A stretch of 64,000 bases of DNA from Aselliscus stoliczkanus (GCA_033961575.1 CM066730.1:138039523-138103522), one strand, 5' to 3'. Shown: positions 1-13,640, counted from the stretch's first letter. Notes: a model not told the origin generated them from the letters alone. Made by a program: numbers and translations.

Positions 1-1274
1 GAGGCTTCGGCTGAAAGTCCAAGAACAGGTAGAGAGTAAAGGGCTGAAGGCAAGGCAGTGATGAAAGGAGGCAGTGATGAGCAGAGATATAAGAAGGAGA
101 GACATATATGATTATGGACATACAGAGACTGGTTTAGCCCCGTGCTTGGCACATCATAGATGCTCCATAAATATCTGTTGAATAAATGTGGGATGCACAA
201 ACCATAATGGAGGCACACCATGTTCTCACATAAGACCATGTACTTCTTGGTAGCACTTATCACACACTTTACATTTGTGTGGGTCACAATTTGGTCAGAG
301 GGTAGTATGTGTGTTAAATTAAAGACTATATGAAGTGGTGGAAATACTGGATGAACACAGAGGGTTAGGCAGACAGTAGATCTTGAAAATCAGTGAAGTG
401 TTTATAGTTTTACTGGATTAGAGACCACAGGAAATTATTTTGACTTGGGGAGCAAAATGATGAGAAGTTAAGGAAAATTAGTCTGGTAGAGTATGCAGGA
501 CAGGGAGGTGACTAGGCAGAAAGCAAGAAATGCAGACACTTCAGGGGCTGACAGTGGGAACACAAGGCACAAATGCTCCCTGTCCTTGTTCTGTTGTGGC
601 ATTTGTCAAGTTCTTTTACAATCATTAGTTTACATGTCAGTCTTTTACTTTATACTCTAAGCTCTTTTAAATGAAGGGCCTCATTATTTCTCACCCCCAG
701 TGCATACAACAACGCCCTGCATGGTGAATGTATGACTAAGACACATTTTACACACACAAACACACACACACTCATATACGTATACATATATATAATTTAG
801 TGACTAGCCGTTTACAGAATATAACAAATTCAGTAAAGGATGATTTTGAATTTTTGAGTCTAAGAAAAAGAAATGTGGTCATATTAATTATGTCTTTTTA
901 TTTTCTGTATTTCTGATGCTTTGCTATCTGGGGCCTCATTGATCGTGGAGAGACTACCCGCCCCTCCCAGGGCTAGCAATTCCTAGAGATAGTAAAGGAC
1001 TGAACTCCCCTGTGAGCATGCTTTTTATGCAAACTAGTCCAGAACCCACCTCTCTACCTTCTCCTCTATGGGCCCCTACTGCCCTGCTCTAATCTTCCCA
1101 GGGCCAGGTACCAGACAACCAGAGACAACTCTGGTGCTTCCATGAGATCCTGAGTAGTGTGTCCTGGCAGGCTCCCCCCGCTTGAGAACTGTAGCCAACT
1201 ATCCTTTCAGTGACAACCATCTCCTGATCTGTTGGCCTCATCATATGTGAATAATAATAAAATCTACATTTTAA

Positions 1275-1480
1275 AACAGGGGCTTAGTGGAAAAAACACA
1301 GGCTTTGGAAACAGGTAGGCCTGGGTTCCAATTCATGGTCTATATTTATATTCACGGCTAAGTAGGAAAAGCTACTTGACCTCTCAGAGCCTCATCTCCT
1401 ATGACTGTAAAATGGGGATAATAAAATTTGCTTTGCAGAGAAGATTGTGGTGAAAGTCTGGTAGATAGGTGGCTTTCAGT
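1275..1480 (+). mobile_element. MIR SINE
   Basis: GGCTTTGGAAACAGGTAGGC, CTTGACCTCTCAGAGCCTCA and GTAAAATGGGGATAATAAAA are the MIR core. Confidence 0.85.
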
Positions 1481-3604
1481 TCTTAACACTATTAAAAAGA
1501 AAGGGGTACCACCAAAAGAGTAAAAATAGTTGGGAGGACAAGATTTCATATGGCAGCTGCACTTTTGTTTGTTCCCACAGCATCTGGTGGGAAAGGCCTA
1601 TCCTGATTAACAAAGAATGCTAAGCCAGTTTGTCAAATAACTGAGCACCCATTTCAAAAGCCTGGAGTGCCTGTGCCTGGAGTTGATCTCTCTACTCATG
1701 TTTTATTCTCTAATGCATTTAGCACAGTATAGAAGAACATAGTGTCCCATTAGTGGTTATTTGCTTTCCAATGGAATAACAAGTTTAACCACAATGGCTA
1801 TATTTGCCAAGTGGTTGCCTTAGAAATATATAGACAGAGCTAGCCTAACTCTATGACTATTTTCTTGTTTCCCCCGTCTTCTCAGATTTCAGCTGTGAAG
1901 GCAGGCAGAGCTGTAAGAGTGGGCAGAAAAGTCTACGAACGATTTGGATAGGTAGGAATCTTGAACTGAACAATCAGATCTTCCTTGGGATGGCTTGCAG
2001 GTCTAGATCAAGAGGCAAAGGCCATCTTACCATATCTAACTCAGGCTGGATTTTTAGGCCCTTCCTTATAAAGGTGGTATCTGTATTTGGAACATGGGAG
2101 ATTGCAGAAATGATGTACAGCATAACACAGAAATAACAAATGGGTAGTATGAGGTGGCATCTGGCCCACAGATGTATTTTATTTGGGAAATATGTTCTTT
2201 TTTAAAAAATGAGCTAATATTTTAAAATTTGGATATTTCACTTGAAATCCAGATTTGGGTTTCTTTTGAACAGCTGGTAAATGTAAGACACTGGGCCACC
2301 CTTATTCCCCCATGGCAAGAGTCAGCTGGAGCTGAGTGGTGACCAGTCCCTTCACACAGGCCTGCATCTTTCAATTTGTAAAGGCACCAGTGCACCCTAT
2401 TGTTTCTCAGCAACAGACACTGGATTTCATCAATTTATCTTCATGAGTGCACTAATGTTTCACGTGTAGTAGAGATCTATTTCTTTATGCCCATCCCTGT
2501 CAAAGGAAGGATTATGGAATTCAGTCCTAGAGTATTATGAATTAAAATAAAAACTTCATTGTGGAAGTAAAAACAAATTTTTTATTTTCCTAGTCTGTTT
2601 ATTCATGTATGCTGCCTGGCTCCTTTAGGTCTTTGAGTTTTTGACCCTTGATATGGCAGAGAAAACACAGACAAGGAATCCTGGGACCCGAGTTCAGTTC
2701 TGGTTCAGGGCATGATCATGGACAAGACCATTTCTAATTCTCTAAGACGTTCAATAATATTACAAATAGCCAACTGTTTGTAAAATTACACAGAGAGCTA
2801 CATTGCCTGAGACATTAAAACTGTTGGCAAAGAGTTCACAGACAAGAAAAACACATAACAAAGGCAAACTTCGAGTTTAAGAATTTTAGGTTCTATGATT
2901 ATTTTGCTAAAACAAAGCTATCTTATTGCATGGTGGGTTTTTCTCTATTAAAATCAGTTTTATGTATTAGTCTTAAGGCTATCTTTTACCTTGCTTTGCA
3001 GATAAAGAAATCACTAAGCTCAGAGAAATGTTCATCATTTGTCACGGCTGCTCTTTTTCCATTTCTGTTTACCTGTAATGTCACTTTTTTCATCTAAACT
3101 ATTCCCACTCTTCACTTACCTAGTCTTCTTATCTCAGAGTGAAAACGTTTTGCCTGATTTTCCCAGCCTTAAAATTCTCATGAAAATCTAATGAAAGAAG
3201 AAAGCCCAGCCCAGACAATTTATTTCATGCTGCTATAAAGGATTGTGGACTTCAATAACGAACAGTTTCTAAGAACAACAAACATTCCTGAAAGAAAATA
3301 CAAACTTGTTTTTACTACTTTAATACGAGTTTTACATAGAACAACTTCACTTACAAGTAGATAAATTCTGATTTAATGCAGAACTAGGTTAGTCAGTCAT
3401 GAATGAAAATGACTAAACTAGTTGATAGCTTTGTGCATTTTTACAGTTTGTTATTTAGTTCACTTATTCGTGAAACTAATGTGATATATGGCTACCTTGT
3501 GTTAAGCATCATTCAAATAATTCAGGATACAAAGATAAATAAAAGTCAGTGCTCTCACAAAGCTCTGCCTATGAATGGAAAATGGGCAGATATTCAAATA
3601 TAGT

Positions 3605-4165
3605 CTGGATTGATAAGGTTCTTTACAGATTCAACAAATGTTAATTGAATACCTGCTCTGTTCTAGTCATAGTAAGTGATAAGTACAGGGGATTCACTAG
3701 CATCTAAGACAGATGTAAACTGCCCACATAGAGGTTACATTCTACTGAAAGACAGAGACAATCAACAAATACATATAATAATTGGAGATAGCGATTAATG
3801 ATTTAAAGGAATAGGTTACTACAATGACACTGATTTTCGACAGAAGGCTAAGGGAAGACATGAGGGTGAAATTTTAGCTAAGACATAAAAATTTAAAAAA
3901 GGAAAGCACCTACAATTTCCAAGTAAAGGGAATAACAAATGCAGAGATCTGTAGTAGGAAGAGCATCATATGGCCTAGGAACTGACAGGAGTCCAATGAG
4001 ATGAGTCTGGAGTAAGTAAGCAGAAAAGTTGTGTAAAATGGGAACAGAGAGATAGGATGTGGGGCAAATCAAGCAAAGACTTTAGGTTTTATTCTAAGTA
4101 CAATGGGATGACCCAGGGGGGTTTCAGTCAGGGGATTAACCTAATCCAATTTTCTTTAAAACAAA
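3605..4165 (-). mobile_element. L2 3'-region, minus strand
   Basis: Plus-strand text GATTCAACAAATGTTAATTG, then GAGGTTACATTCTACTGAAA, then AGGTTTTATTCTAAGTACAA follows the antisense of the L2 3' region. Confidence 0.75.
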
Positions 4166-4169
4166 TCAT

Positions 4170-5824
4170 TTAGAAGCTCCACTTCTTATAATGGCTGAAT
4201 AGTGCATATCATACCAATTCTCCCACTGATAAAAATTATAAATGCCAATCAAAATATATCAAATAATTCTCTGAAGACACTGGGAAGTGACCAAAACCAG
4301 GTGGAAGCTGGAGAAGAGTAGACACATAGAAGAAAAAAAAAATCACTATGTATTGTTTCCTGAGTTTACAGATTTTTGCCTGAGGTCAGGCTCCACTCAG
4401 AGCCATGCAAGACAGCTAATACTCAGATAGAAATATGCAGCCTTCCTGGATAGGAAATGAGAGGTCAAGTTCAAGGTAATTATAGCAGCAAGAAAGTAAA
4501 GGGTGGTGGGATCTCAGAAGGGAGAGCGCCATCATAGAAAGAGAGCCAGGCACTGTTAGAAATGCTACCCTACTATCTGAATGATCTCTGAATTACATTA
4601 TAAGGAGGCCAGCTAAGGATAAAAGAACTCAGGAGAGATTTTAGTAGGTGCCCATTACAGGAGAGACAAAACCTGCCGTTTGAGTTGAGTCAAATAAACT
4701 ACCTGCTAAAACAAAAAAGTCAATACTCTTCAGAGAAATAACAATAATTCAGTGTCTTAGAATAGATGAATCACAATGTTCAAAACATGACCCCATATTA
4801 CTAGACACAGAGAAACAGAAAAATTCAGTCATCCTTAAGAGACAGTCATTTAATGGACAATGAACCTGAGATGACACAGATGTTAGAATTAGAAGACAAG
4901 AATTTTACAGCTGGCAGTTTAACAGTACTTAAGAATGTAAAGGATAATATTCCCATAATTAATACACAGATAAAAAATAGCAAAGCAACAGAAACTACTA
5001 AAAATGGAAAATTCTAGTATTGGTAAGTATCTGAAATAAATATTTAGTGGATGGGCTTAGCAGCTCATTAGAGATGACACAAAAAAGAGTCAATAATCTT
5101 GAAAACAGACAAACAGAAAGAGTATCTAATGGAGAAGGAGAGGGAGAGTAAGAGAGAGAGGAAGAGAAAAACAGAAGAGCTCAGGGATCTGTGGAATAAT
5201 GGCCAAAGGTCTCAAATACGTGTCCTTAGAGTCACAGTTAGGAAGAATGAGAGCAAATTGGGCAGAAAAAGATACTTAAATAAATAAATACTGAAAATTT
5301 CCCCAATTTGGTGAAAGACAACAATTTAGAAATTCAAGAAGTTTAGCAAACCTAGGGGAAGCATAAATCCAAAGAATACCAAATCTGAACAATAAATAAT
5401 AAAAACCAAAGATTAAGAGAACATCTTGAAAGTAGCCATAGAAAAACAATGTACTGCACACAGGGAAAGAACAAAACAAATGATGGCGACCTCTCATAAG
5501 AAACAATAGTACTAGAATACAACGTACTGACATCTTTAAGTGCTGAAGGGGGGAAAAAACTGTCAATCAAGAATTCTATATTGAGCAAAAATATCTTTCA
5601 AGATAGAAGGTAAAATGCATAAAAAATATAAAAACAGATTTTTTTTTGACAGTAGATCTGCAAGAGATAAAGAAATGCTGAAGGAATTTCTTCAGACTGA
5701 ACGGAAACACCAGATGGAACCTTTAATTTTCAGAAATATATTAAAAACAACGGAAATAATAAATATGTAGGTAAATACAAATATTATGTTTTGTTTCTCA
5801 GAATTTCTTTGAACTATGTACGAC
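4170..5824 (+). mobile_element. HAL1/L1M-type LINE, first part
   Basis: Starts AGAAGCTCCACTTCTTATAA. Later text such as AATCTTGAAAACAGACAAAC and CAAGAATTCTATATTGAGCA follows old L1/HAL1 lines. Reading frames are broken and there is no intact ORF1. It continues beyond the MLT1 LTR. Confidence 0.75.
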
Positions 5825-6160
5825 TGTTTCTTATGGACTGAATTGTGTCCTTCCAAAATTCAGATGTTGAAGCTCCAACCCCTTATGTGACTGTATTTGG
5901 TGATGGGGACTTTACAGAGGTAATTAGGTTACCTGAGATCAGAAGGGTGGGACCCTAGTCTGACAGGATTGGGGTCCTTATAAGAAGAGGAAGGGACAGC
6001 AGATCTCTCTCCTATATATATATATGTATGCACTTTGGAAAGGCCATGTGAGGACCCAGTGAAAAGGTGGTCATCTATAAGCTGGGAAAAGAGCTCTTTC
6101 TATTGTTTAAGCCACTCAGTCTATAGTATTGTGTTATGACAGCCTGAAGAGGCTAATACA
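5825..6160 (+). mobile_element. MLT1-type LTR (ERVL-MaLR), solo
   Basis: Phrases ATGGACTGAATTGTGTCC, ATGTGACTGTATTTGGTGAT and TCCTTATAAGAAGAGG, ending AGAGGCTAATACA. It lies inside the HAL1/L1-type element, whose text continues on both sides. No internal retroviral sequence is present. Confidence 0.85.
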
Positions 6161-6640
6161 CTGTTTAAAGAAAACAACATAACAATTACTGTATTGTTGG
6201 GTGCACAGCATATGTAAATATCATATGTACGACGATTACAGCATGAAGAGTTGGGAGGTGGTAAATAGAACTAGACTGTAGAGTTAAATGCTTTTATATC
6301 TTACAGAAAGTTTAACAATATGCACTCTAAGTAGACTGAAAAGTTTAGGATGTTTATTATAATTCCTAAAGAAATCAAAGAATGATGACTAAAAAGCAAA
6401 TACAGAAATGTAAATGAAATTCTGAAAATTGAAACATATTCAATTAATCCAAAAGAAAGTAGAGAAGACAGAGAAAAAAATAACAGAAGTGACCACAGAA
6501 AACAAACAGCAAAACAGGGACATAACCATATTTATCTTTGTATCAAATGTATATAATTTAAAAACACACACACACAAAAATCAGAGATTCTAAGACTGTA
6601 TAGAAAAGCAAGACCCAACTACACGCTGTGTATAAAGATC
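6161..6640 (+). mobile_element. HAL1/L1M-type LINE, second part after the LTR
   Basis: Continues the element at 4170-5824, with phrases such as GAAAAGTTTAGGATGTTTAT typical of old L1 text. The two halves date the LTR as the later insertion. Confidence 0.6.
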
Positions 6641-6929
6641 ATTTTACATAGACCAGGATAGAGAAAACGGTTGTTTGGCCGATGGTGCTCTGTGAGTGAA
6701 GGTAGAGAAGAAAGATGGATTGGTGATACACATTTTGGAGTTACAATCAATAGAACTTTCTAATGGATTCAATGTGGGCAGAGAGGGGAAAGGAGGAATC
6801 AAGAATTAATTCTAATTTTCTGGCTTTAATAAAAATATAAATGATCATGCTCTTTACTAAGATGAAGACAAATAAGGGAGGGTCACCTTAGAGAGTGTAT
6901 CAGTTCCCACAATCAGAAAACTGGGAGTA

Positions 6930-7800
6930 ATTCTTGTCTCCTTCCTCCCCCTGCTGCCCTGACATCTAATTCATCTTCCCCATGGATAGCAACGCTATCC
7001 TTCAAAAACCTTGACCCCTCTCCCTTTTCTGTACACTTCACATCCACTCCATCAGGAAATCCTGTTGTTGCCTCTATCTTCAAAATACATCCAAAATCGG
7101 ACCACGTTTTCCCAGCTCCACTGCCATCATCCTATCCCCCGGCTGGGTTACTACGGCCTCTTACTGGTCACCCTGCTTCCATCTCCCCCACTCCTACCCT
7201 CGAGTTTATTCCCAACATAGCAGGTAGTAGGCGGAAAGATCCTTTAAAACCGTAAATCATATCAACTCTCTCCTGCGCTCATTATTCTTCAATGGCTTCC
7301 CAATTTCTTCAGAGCAAAAGCCAAAATTCATACAGTGGCCAATAATATAGCCCCACTGCCTCTCTGAACATATCCCCTGCAACTCTCATTTTGGTTCACT
7401 CCGCTCCATCCATGTGATCTCCTAGCCAGCAACCCCCTCGGGATTCTTGCACTGGTTGTTCTCTTGGCCTGGCGTGTTCTTCCTTCAGATTTCCTTCCCT
7501 TCCTTGTTGGTTTGTTTGAATGTCACTTCAATGAGGTCCACCCTGACGGCCTTATTTAAATTTTCAAATTGCTCACCTGAATCACAAGCTTTCCTCTATT
7601 ATTTTTAACAACTTACATCCTAAAATAAAATTATTTATTGCTTTATTACTTTATTGTGTATCATCTCTCTCCTCTCGCTAGAATGTAAGCTTGACAAAGG
7701 GACTGATTTTTGGAGGGGAAACAGAGAAGGCTGTTTTATTCACTGCCTTTTCCTCACTCAGAACATAGTAGGCACTCAATAAACACTGCCTGTGTAAATA
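6930..7800 (+). mobile_element. L2 3' end, long copy
   Basis: Contains CAATGGCTTCCCAATTTCTT, GCACTGGTTGTTCTCTTGG, CTAGAATGTAAGCTTGACAA and the terminal AGTAGGCACTCAATAAACAC. Confidence 0.85.
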
Positions 7801-7920
7801 AACATCACTCTAAAGAGTTTGGACTTTATTCTACAGATAATTGGAGAGCTATCAAGAGTGAATGGGTCATACCCATGTTTTACCAAGGTTTCTTTAGCTG
7901 CAATCTTTAGAGAGGGCATT

Positions 7921-8277
7921 GAGGATTGAAAGTCTGTGTCCCTCCTCCCCCAAAATCATACATTGAAATCCTAACCACTAATGTGATGGTAATGGGAGGT
8001 GGGTCTTAGGGAGGTGATTAGGTCATGAGAGTAAAGTTTTCATGAGTGGTTAGTGCCCTTACAAGGTTCTGAAGAGCCCAGAGTTCTCCCTTTCAGCCAT
8101 GTGAAGACACAAAGAGGAGATGGCTGTCTGCAACCGGGAAGAGGCACTTCCCCAGGACCTGGCCACCCTGATCCAGACTTCTAAACTCCAAAACTGTGAG
8201 AAATACTTTTCTGTTATATTTAAGCCACCTAGTCAGTCTATGGTACTTTATTATAGCAGCCCCAACTGACTAAGACA
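7921..8277 (+). mobile_element. MLT1-type LTR (ERVL-MaLR), solo
   Basis: Contains AATGTGATGGTAATGGGAGG, GGTGATTAGGTCATGAG and CCATGTGAAGACAC, ending AACTGACTAAGACA. A different MLT1 subgroup from the copy at 5825. Confidence 0.85.
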
Positions 8278-8659
8278 CAGGAAGTAGATAGAGAAAGTGT
8301 AGAGACAAGAAGGTAATTAACTGTGCAGGAATCCAGGTGGCATGCAAAACATACAGTGAAAGCGTAGGCAGAAGGAGAGAACAGGGAGGCATTTGTTTAT
8401 GCAGAGTTGCTCTTTGTATCCATGAAGTCTTTCCAGTTAGCTAATGTAAAATGCTGGGGACACACCTACGTCTATACGTAGATCCTGCCGATACTGATAC
8501 ACGTAGGTTTCTCTCATGGTCTTCCAAAGCCTGCCAACTGCGTTTGCTTCAAACTACTTGAAAAGGAAGTCACTATAACTGACAATAATTGGTTCTCAAG
8601 GGACTCCACAAGAGAACACTAAGGAAGACTCAGAAATGCAGATCCACAAAAGTCAGATT

Positions 8660-8890
8660 CAGTTCTAGAAAGATCTGGAGCTTCTGGGAACTGACCTGGG
8701 TTTGAAGCAAGGCTCTCCCACTTATAACTGTAAGACCTCAATCAAGTTACATTACTGTTCTGTTTACTCTGGTCTATTTATTCACTAGTAAAACTGACAT
8801 AATAACAATGACCACATAGACATGCTGTGAAGATCAGATGAAATACTGAATCTTAATAGGGCCTAAAAGCACTTGGCACTTAACAGATAC
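8660..8890 (+). mobile_element. MIR SINE
   Basis: CTGACCTGGGTTTGAAGCAA, then TGTAAGACCTCAATCAAGTT, then AGCACTTGGCACTTAACAGA. Confidence 0.75.
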
Positions 8891-10180
8891 TCCCAGCAGG
8901 CTGCAGGGGTAGTGCAATCTACTATTATGTGTTACAATAAATTATAATTATCAGCTCTACATCCAACTCTCCCATAAGATAATAAGCTACTGGAGGATAG
9001 GAATCATGTGATAATATTCTCGCCTGGACCAGAGTAATCAGGAGTGAATGAATGAAGGGGTGAAATCACTATCTCTATAACCTGTACAGCACCATGTACC
9101 CTGCATGCTCTTCAATGATCCAATTATGGAAGACTGATGGGCCCCAGGCTGATCAGCAATGGTATAAGGGAGGAGGCAAACAGGCACTCACAATGCACAA
9201 ATCCTAAAATTCAGAGCACAAAGCATCTTGCTACATTGTAACCCTATAGCTCAAGTTCATAAATTAAAATCTGGGTTCAAACAAACTGAAGGTAACCCCC
9301 ACCCAATCCTATTATCTCAGAAAGCCAATGCCACCATAGGGGCAGCTTAGAAACTTGTCTTCGCCTTCCTTCCCTTACACCTCCCCTCCAAAAAGCGACT
9401 TCAAGCAAGGAGAGGGATGGCCAAGGTCCAGCTGAAAATAAACTTCAACATCTGGATGCAGTGACTGCACAGGTTGGTGTTCTGTGGAAAAAGTCTGGGC
9501 AAAAGCAATGTTTTTTGCACAACTGTTCTGGAGAGAGTATTGACAAGCACGAGACAATCCTTGATGGGTGCTTGATTGATGCAATTGAAATCACTCAGCC
9601 ATGGATGTGGGCATGTGTTTCTCTATGAGGAATTAAATATCAGAGGCACAAGCTTGAAATGAGTGAAAAATGAGTCCAAACCTCAGTCAGATGAAACAGC
9701 AAGAATTCCAGAGCCAGAAAAGAGCCTATCCTATTTTTTCTTCATCCTGAAGTGAACCAGATGGACATTTTTTTTAAAGTACCAATCTATTTACACACTT
9801 GGAATGAAGGACTTGCTTTGTGATGGAAGACCTGTATTTAATTGTAAAAATGACACAAAATGTATATTTTTCAAATCTAGAGTTTAGGTAATTTTTTGTT
9901 TTTCTTTTTCCCCCCTCCTTTATTTCTCTTTTCCTCTCCTTTCTGCCCTCTTCTGCTTAATGTGCATGTTTACAATATACTATGGACAATGTAATAATGG
10001 AACAGACACTTTCAGACAGGGCATGTGAGAGATGATGTGTGTATGAAACAAAACATAAATGATGTAACTTCCCCTTCTAGTGTCCTGCATGAAAACAATG
10101 TCTTGTAAAATCAGAGATTAGAATTCACAAAAGAAGAAATGAGGAAAGTAAAGGTGAACTGCAAGGCAACCATGTAAAAA
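8891..10180. other. Stretch without recognised genes or repeats
   Basis: Ordinary intronic sequence. The only notable features are a pyrimidine-rich tract at 9895-9955 and short stop-broken ORFs. Confidence 0.5.
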
Positions 10181-10460
10181 GGCCATGGTTCGTGCATCGG
10201 TAATCTCTCCAGGCTGTGCTTGCTACTTTGAGTTTTAATTCCTCATCTGTATAATATGGACAACAGCTGTTATTACCTCATGGACATTTCAAAAGGATTA
10301 AATGAGATAGTACATGAAAAGCTCTTGGAATGGAGACTGGGAAATAAGCCTTCAAAATAACTATTAGGCATTGTGATTATTATGAATATCATTCAAGGAT
10401 TAATAAGATTACAAATCCTTCCCACAGATAAACACACTCAATAAGGTGCAATTATTGCTG

Positions 10461-10462
<2 letters not shown>

Positions 10463-10499
<37 letters not shown>
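10463..10499. repeat. (ATT)n microsatellite
   Basis: About 12 uninterrupted ATT units, followed by imperfect ATTATC and ATTGTT copies to about 10530. Confidence 0.95.
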
Positions 10500-11779
10500 C
10501 ATTATTACCATCATTATTGTTATTCTTATTTTACCTCTTTATTTTATAGGTGGTTTCTGACTCTTTGCTTGGTATCTCTGGACTGATGCTTTAGTGGGCA
10601 GTCTATTTTTGCTTTTGATTCAGATTTTGCCCCATTATGTTAGCTTGTAGATTTCTTAAGATTTCACTCGCTGTAAACCATGAGTCAATCACGCCTTATC
10701 CATATGTCTAAGGAAACTAAATACACAGAATTGCCCAAACTGGAACTTCAAATGCAGCTTGATTGGTTGATGGTACACAAACTAACTACATAAAAGCCAA
10801 CAATTCCCATGACTCCTATGGAAAACCATCATGGACTATATGAAAGATTTTTAATGGCAAAAAAGGAGGTTACATTTTTTATTTAACTTCAGGCTCAAGA
10901 AAGAGGCGTGCCCAATTCTTCTCTACAGAGATACATCATCAAGTTTGGGCAAAGATGGCTTATATCCATAGCAACAGGGCAAACTTTTGAGCCAAATGCT
11001 GGGAAAAGCATTTCCAGACTGACACAGATGTTCAATTTGCATACTAAGTCTCCGAAAATCTGTTGATGGACAGCTTCATGGACAATGCATCCGGCACAAA
11101 GACTCGGTTTACTGGGTCATTATCCTTGTTAAAAACGCCTTTGGGGTGTGTCATCTATGAGTTCTGGGTCTGCTAAGGACGATTACACCATGATGCGGGG
11201 TGGAAAACGGCTTTATTTCAGGAATGGGTTTTCAATGTGTCTCAGAAAGCGAATGGATATTTAAGTTGAAAGTTGTATAAATACATGGCACTAGTTCAAA
11301 TAGGAGAAGGTTAAGCTTCAGTCCCACTGCACCAGAGGCATACAGTGGTGTCTTACTTCTCGACTTTTCTAGCACTGATTATTAAGACCAGACGGGTGGT
11401 ATTTATTTTATACTCACTGAGTTTCCCTACTAGACAATGAGCTCCGTAAAACCAAGGAAGGACGGGGGTCTACTTCATTTAATTCATCTCTGTAGCTGCC
11501 ACAGGACCGGAGGCAGAGAACATACTCTTTGAAGCTAACATTCACCTATGCTTCCTTGCATTTTGAAAGGGAATTTGAGGAAGCTAAGTATAAAACAGTT
11601 AATACACTAAGAAATGGAAACAAATGGCTATTGGCATCCTCATCCAACCTTGGATCAGCTCACTTTTAATTTGACTGAACACTGAGTAGAGCTGGTGGGG
11701 GAACCAGACCATCAACAGATGATTTCAATATAGCATAGTAAATATGAGGTTGGGTAATTGAAGCTAGATCTCATATTCT

Positions 11780-12400
11780 CTTGCCTTCCACATCTAATCC
11801 CTGCGAGGCCTGCTGATCTCCTGACCTCAATTCTCAGTCATCATTGCCACTGTCCTCATTCAAGCCCTCATGGCTTTTTTGTTTGTGGACTAACCTACTA
11901 AAACTGGGGTCCCTACCTCCAGCCATGCACCCATGCCCCTTCCTCCTCACTGCTGCTAGCTAAGGTTTTTACAACAGATCTGGACATGCCTCTCCATTCT
12001 TCCAACCGTTCACTGGTTCCCCTTGGTCTTGGTCTGCTAGATAAGGTTCAATTCCTCAGCATGCTTTACAGGGAATCGTTACGATGTGGTCCCTGCCTGG
12101 CTCTCTAATTTTTTATTGTAAGTCATTCTTCTAAGAAAAGTTTAAGCCACAGCTGAAATTCTGGACTCTTTGCAATACCCTCAAATATGCCTTGTTATTT
12201 TCACTTCCATAACTTTGTTCCTGTGCCAGTTCCCCTGCCTTGAAGAGTGTTCCTACCCTTCTTTTCCTGGTTTGTTTTTAGTTATCTTTTCAGGCTCAGC
12301 ACAGATGCCTTCTCCCCTGCAAAGAGTTTCTTAACTCAGCTCTGTGCCTTCTACCTCTGGCATGGTGCTCATCTCACTTTTATGGATCTTCTGTCTTTCC
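11780..12400 (+). mobile_element. L2 3'-region copy
   Basis: CACTGGTTCCCCTTGGTCTT, CCCCTGCCTTGAAGAGTGTT and CAGCACAGATGCCTTCTCCC mark degenerate L2 text. Confidence 0.7.
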
Positions 12401-12409
12401 TATGAGACC

Positions 12410-12890
12410 ACTGCATGCCATTCAACACATTTTTACCAAGCACTTTCTAAGAACCAGGCACTGAGCTGGATACGAGAAGTATGACACGACCCTTACCTTT
12501 AAGGAGCTCCTAGATTTCTGGAAAAGACAGATTAATAAACCCATAAGAATATCAGGATGTGATAAGAAGTGGAGTTGGGTGCTAGAGGATGAGGAAAATT
12601 ATCAAGGTGATACAGAACTCTCCAGGCTGGAAAAGAAGCATATACAAAGGCACAGAGGAGTGGAATGGTATGAGCCATGGGGGAGCTGTGAGCAAGGGAG
12701 CCTCGCCTTAGTGACAAGCACATGTATGGGACTGGAGAAGGGACACCACAAAGGAAATGATGCATACACGAAAATGTCTGAACTGTGTCCCAAGGGCTAT
12801 GGGGAACCACTGAAGGATTTGGGCTGGAGAGTAACAGGGTCCTTTTCACAAAGTACAATATCATTCTCGCTGCCATGAGAAAAAATGGAT
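12410..12890 (-). mobile_element. L2 3' end, minus strand
   Basis: Starts TTCAACACATTTTTACCAAG and passes through ACCTTTAAGGAGCTCCTAGA and ATGGGGAACCACTGAAGGAT. It abuts the plus-strand L2 at 11780-12400 in the opposite orientation. It ends about 240 bp before the FGGY exon. Confidence 0.75.
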
Positions 12891-13132
12891 TGTTGTGTGA
12901 AAGACAGATGAGAGGATGGGCTAGTCATCATCGCCTGAACCAACATTCATTTCTCTGGCAAACACGTGCTGCACATGCACCATATGTTAGGCCGTGCACT
13001 AAGAGAAAGTTAATTCTTCTGATTTAGGATCCGGCAGAGCTTCTAGATACTTGGAATATGGGCAGTGTGACAAAATGAGCTAGTCAAGGGTGTAAACCCG
13101 TTAAAGACGATAATGAAAAAGCATCAACTTAC

Positions 13133-13240
13133 CAATTTTCCAGTAACGCTCTGTCCACCTTCATTCAGCCAGAATTCAGGAACCATGGCTGAGAAATAAG
13201 GGCCCCAGACGCCTGGCACAAAAATCGGGTCTTTGCTGAT
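13133..13240 (-). CDS. FGGY: FGGY internal coding exon (VPGVWGPY / NEGGQS exon)
   Basis: The next FGGY coding exon in transcript order. It has 108 nt, exactly 36 codons, phase 0 at both ends and no stop. It begins [15 protein letters not shown], continues [16 protein letters not shown] and ends VTGKL. The acceptor reads ctttctttccag|ATC and the donor TTG|gtaagt. Joined to the exon at 49497-49600 it gives the continuous motif [15 protein letters not shown], which is characteristic of the eukaryotic FGGY/D-ribulose kinase branch. The segment lies in the C-terminal kinase domain. One residue is odd: I read VPEFW (codon GAA) where I recall VPGFW (GGN) in relatives. The exon otherwise looks intact and under constraint. 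The next expected exon (starting about IDHMVQGH) was not found between 1 and 13132, so that intron probably runs past the window's left edge. Confidence 0.95.
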
Positions 13241-13329
13241 CTGGAAAGAAAGGGCAACATATATGAAAATATTAACTCTCAGGGCTAGATGGAGCCTTCT
13301 CCTCATCTGATGCTTCTATGACCATAGAA

Positions 13330-13640
13330 TTCAGCTTCTCCTTCTCCCTTTCTTTTCACTTATTGCCATTTTATTATTTGTATTTTTTATCTTTTTTTTT
13401 TTCCATCTTAAAGAAGTTGCTCTCACATTTCTTGTAATACTGGTTGGGTGGTGGGGAACTCCTTTAACTTTTTCTTGTCTGGGAAGTTCTTTATCTGTCC
13501 TTTGATTCTAAATGATAGCTTTGCTGGGTAGAGGAATCTTGGTTGTAGGGCCTTGCTTTTCATCACTTTGAATATTTCCTGCCAATCCCTCTAGCCTGTC
13601 AGCTTCTTATTAAATATCTTTTACGGTGGGGACGTCACTC
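13330..13640 (-). mobile_element. L1 ORF2 fragment, minus strand
   Basis: On the plus strand, GCTTTGCTGGGTAGAGGAAT and TTCATCACTTTGAATATTTC are the antisense of L1 ORF2 text. It starts about 90 bp from the FGGY exon acceptor. Short and broken. Confidence 0.7.

Larger units (their letters stand above)
1..13132 (-). other. FGGY: Inferred downstream FGGY intron (incomplete)
   Basis: It starts at the gtaagt donor (plus coordinates 13127-13132). No downstream FGGY exon was recognised to the left. The stretch is repeat-rich and has only short ORFs. Confidence 0.75.
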
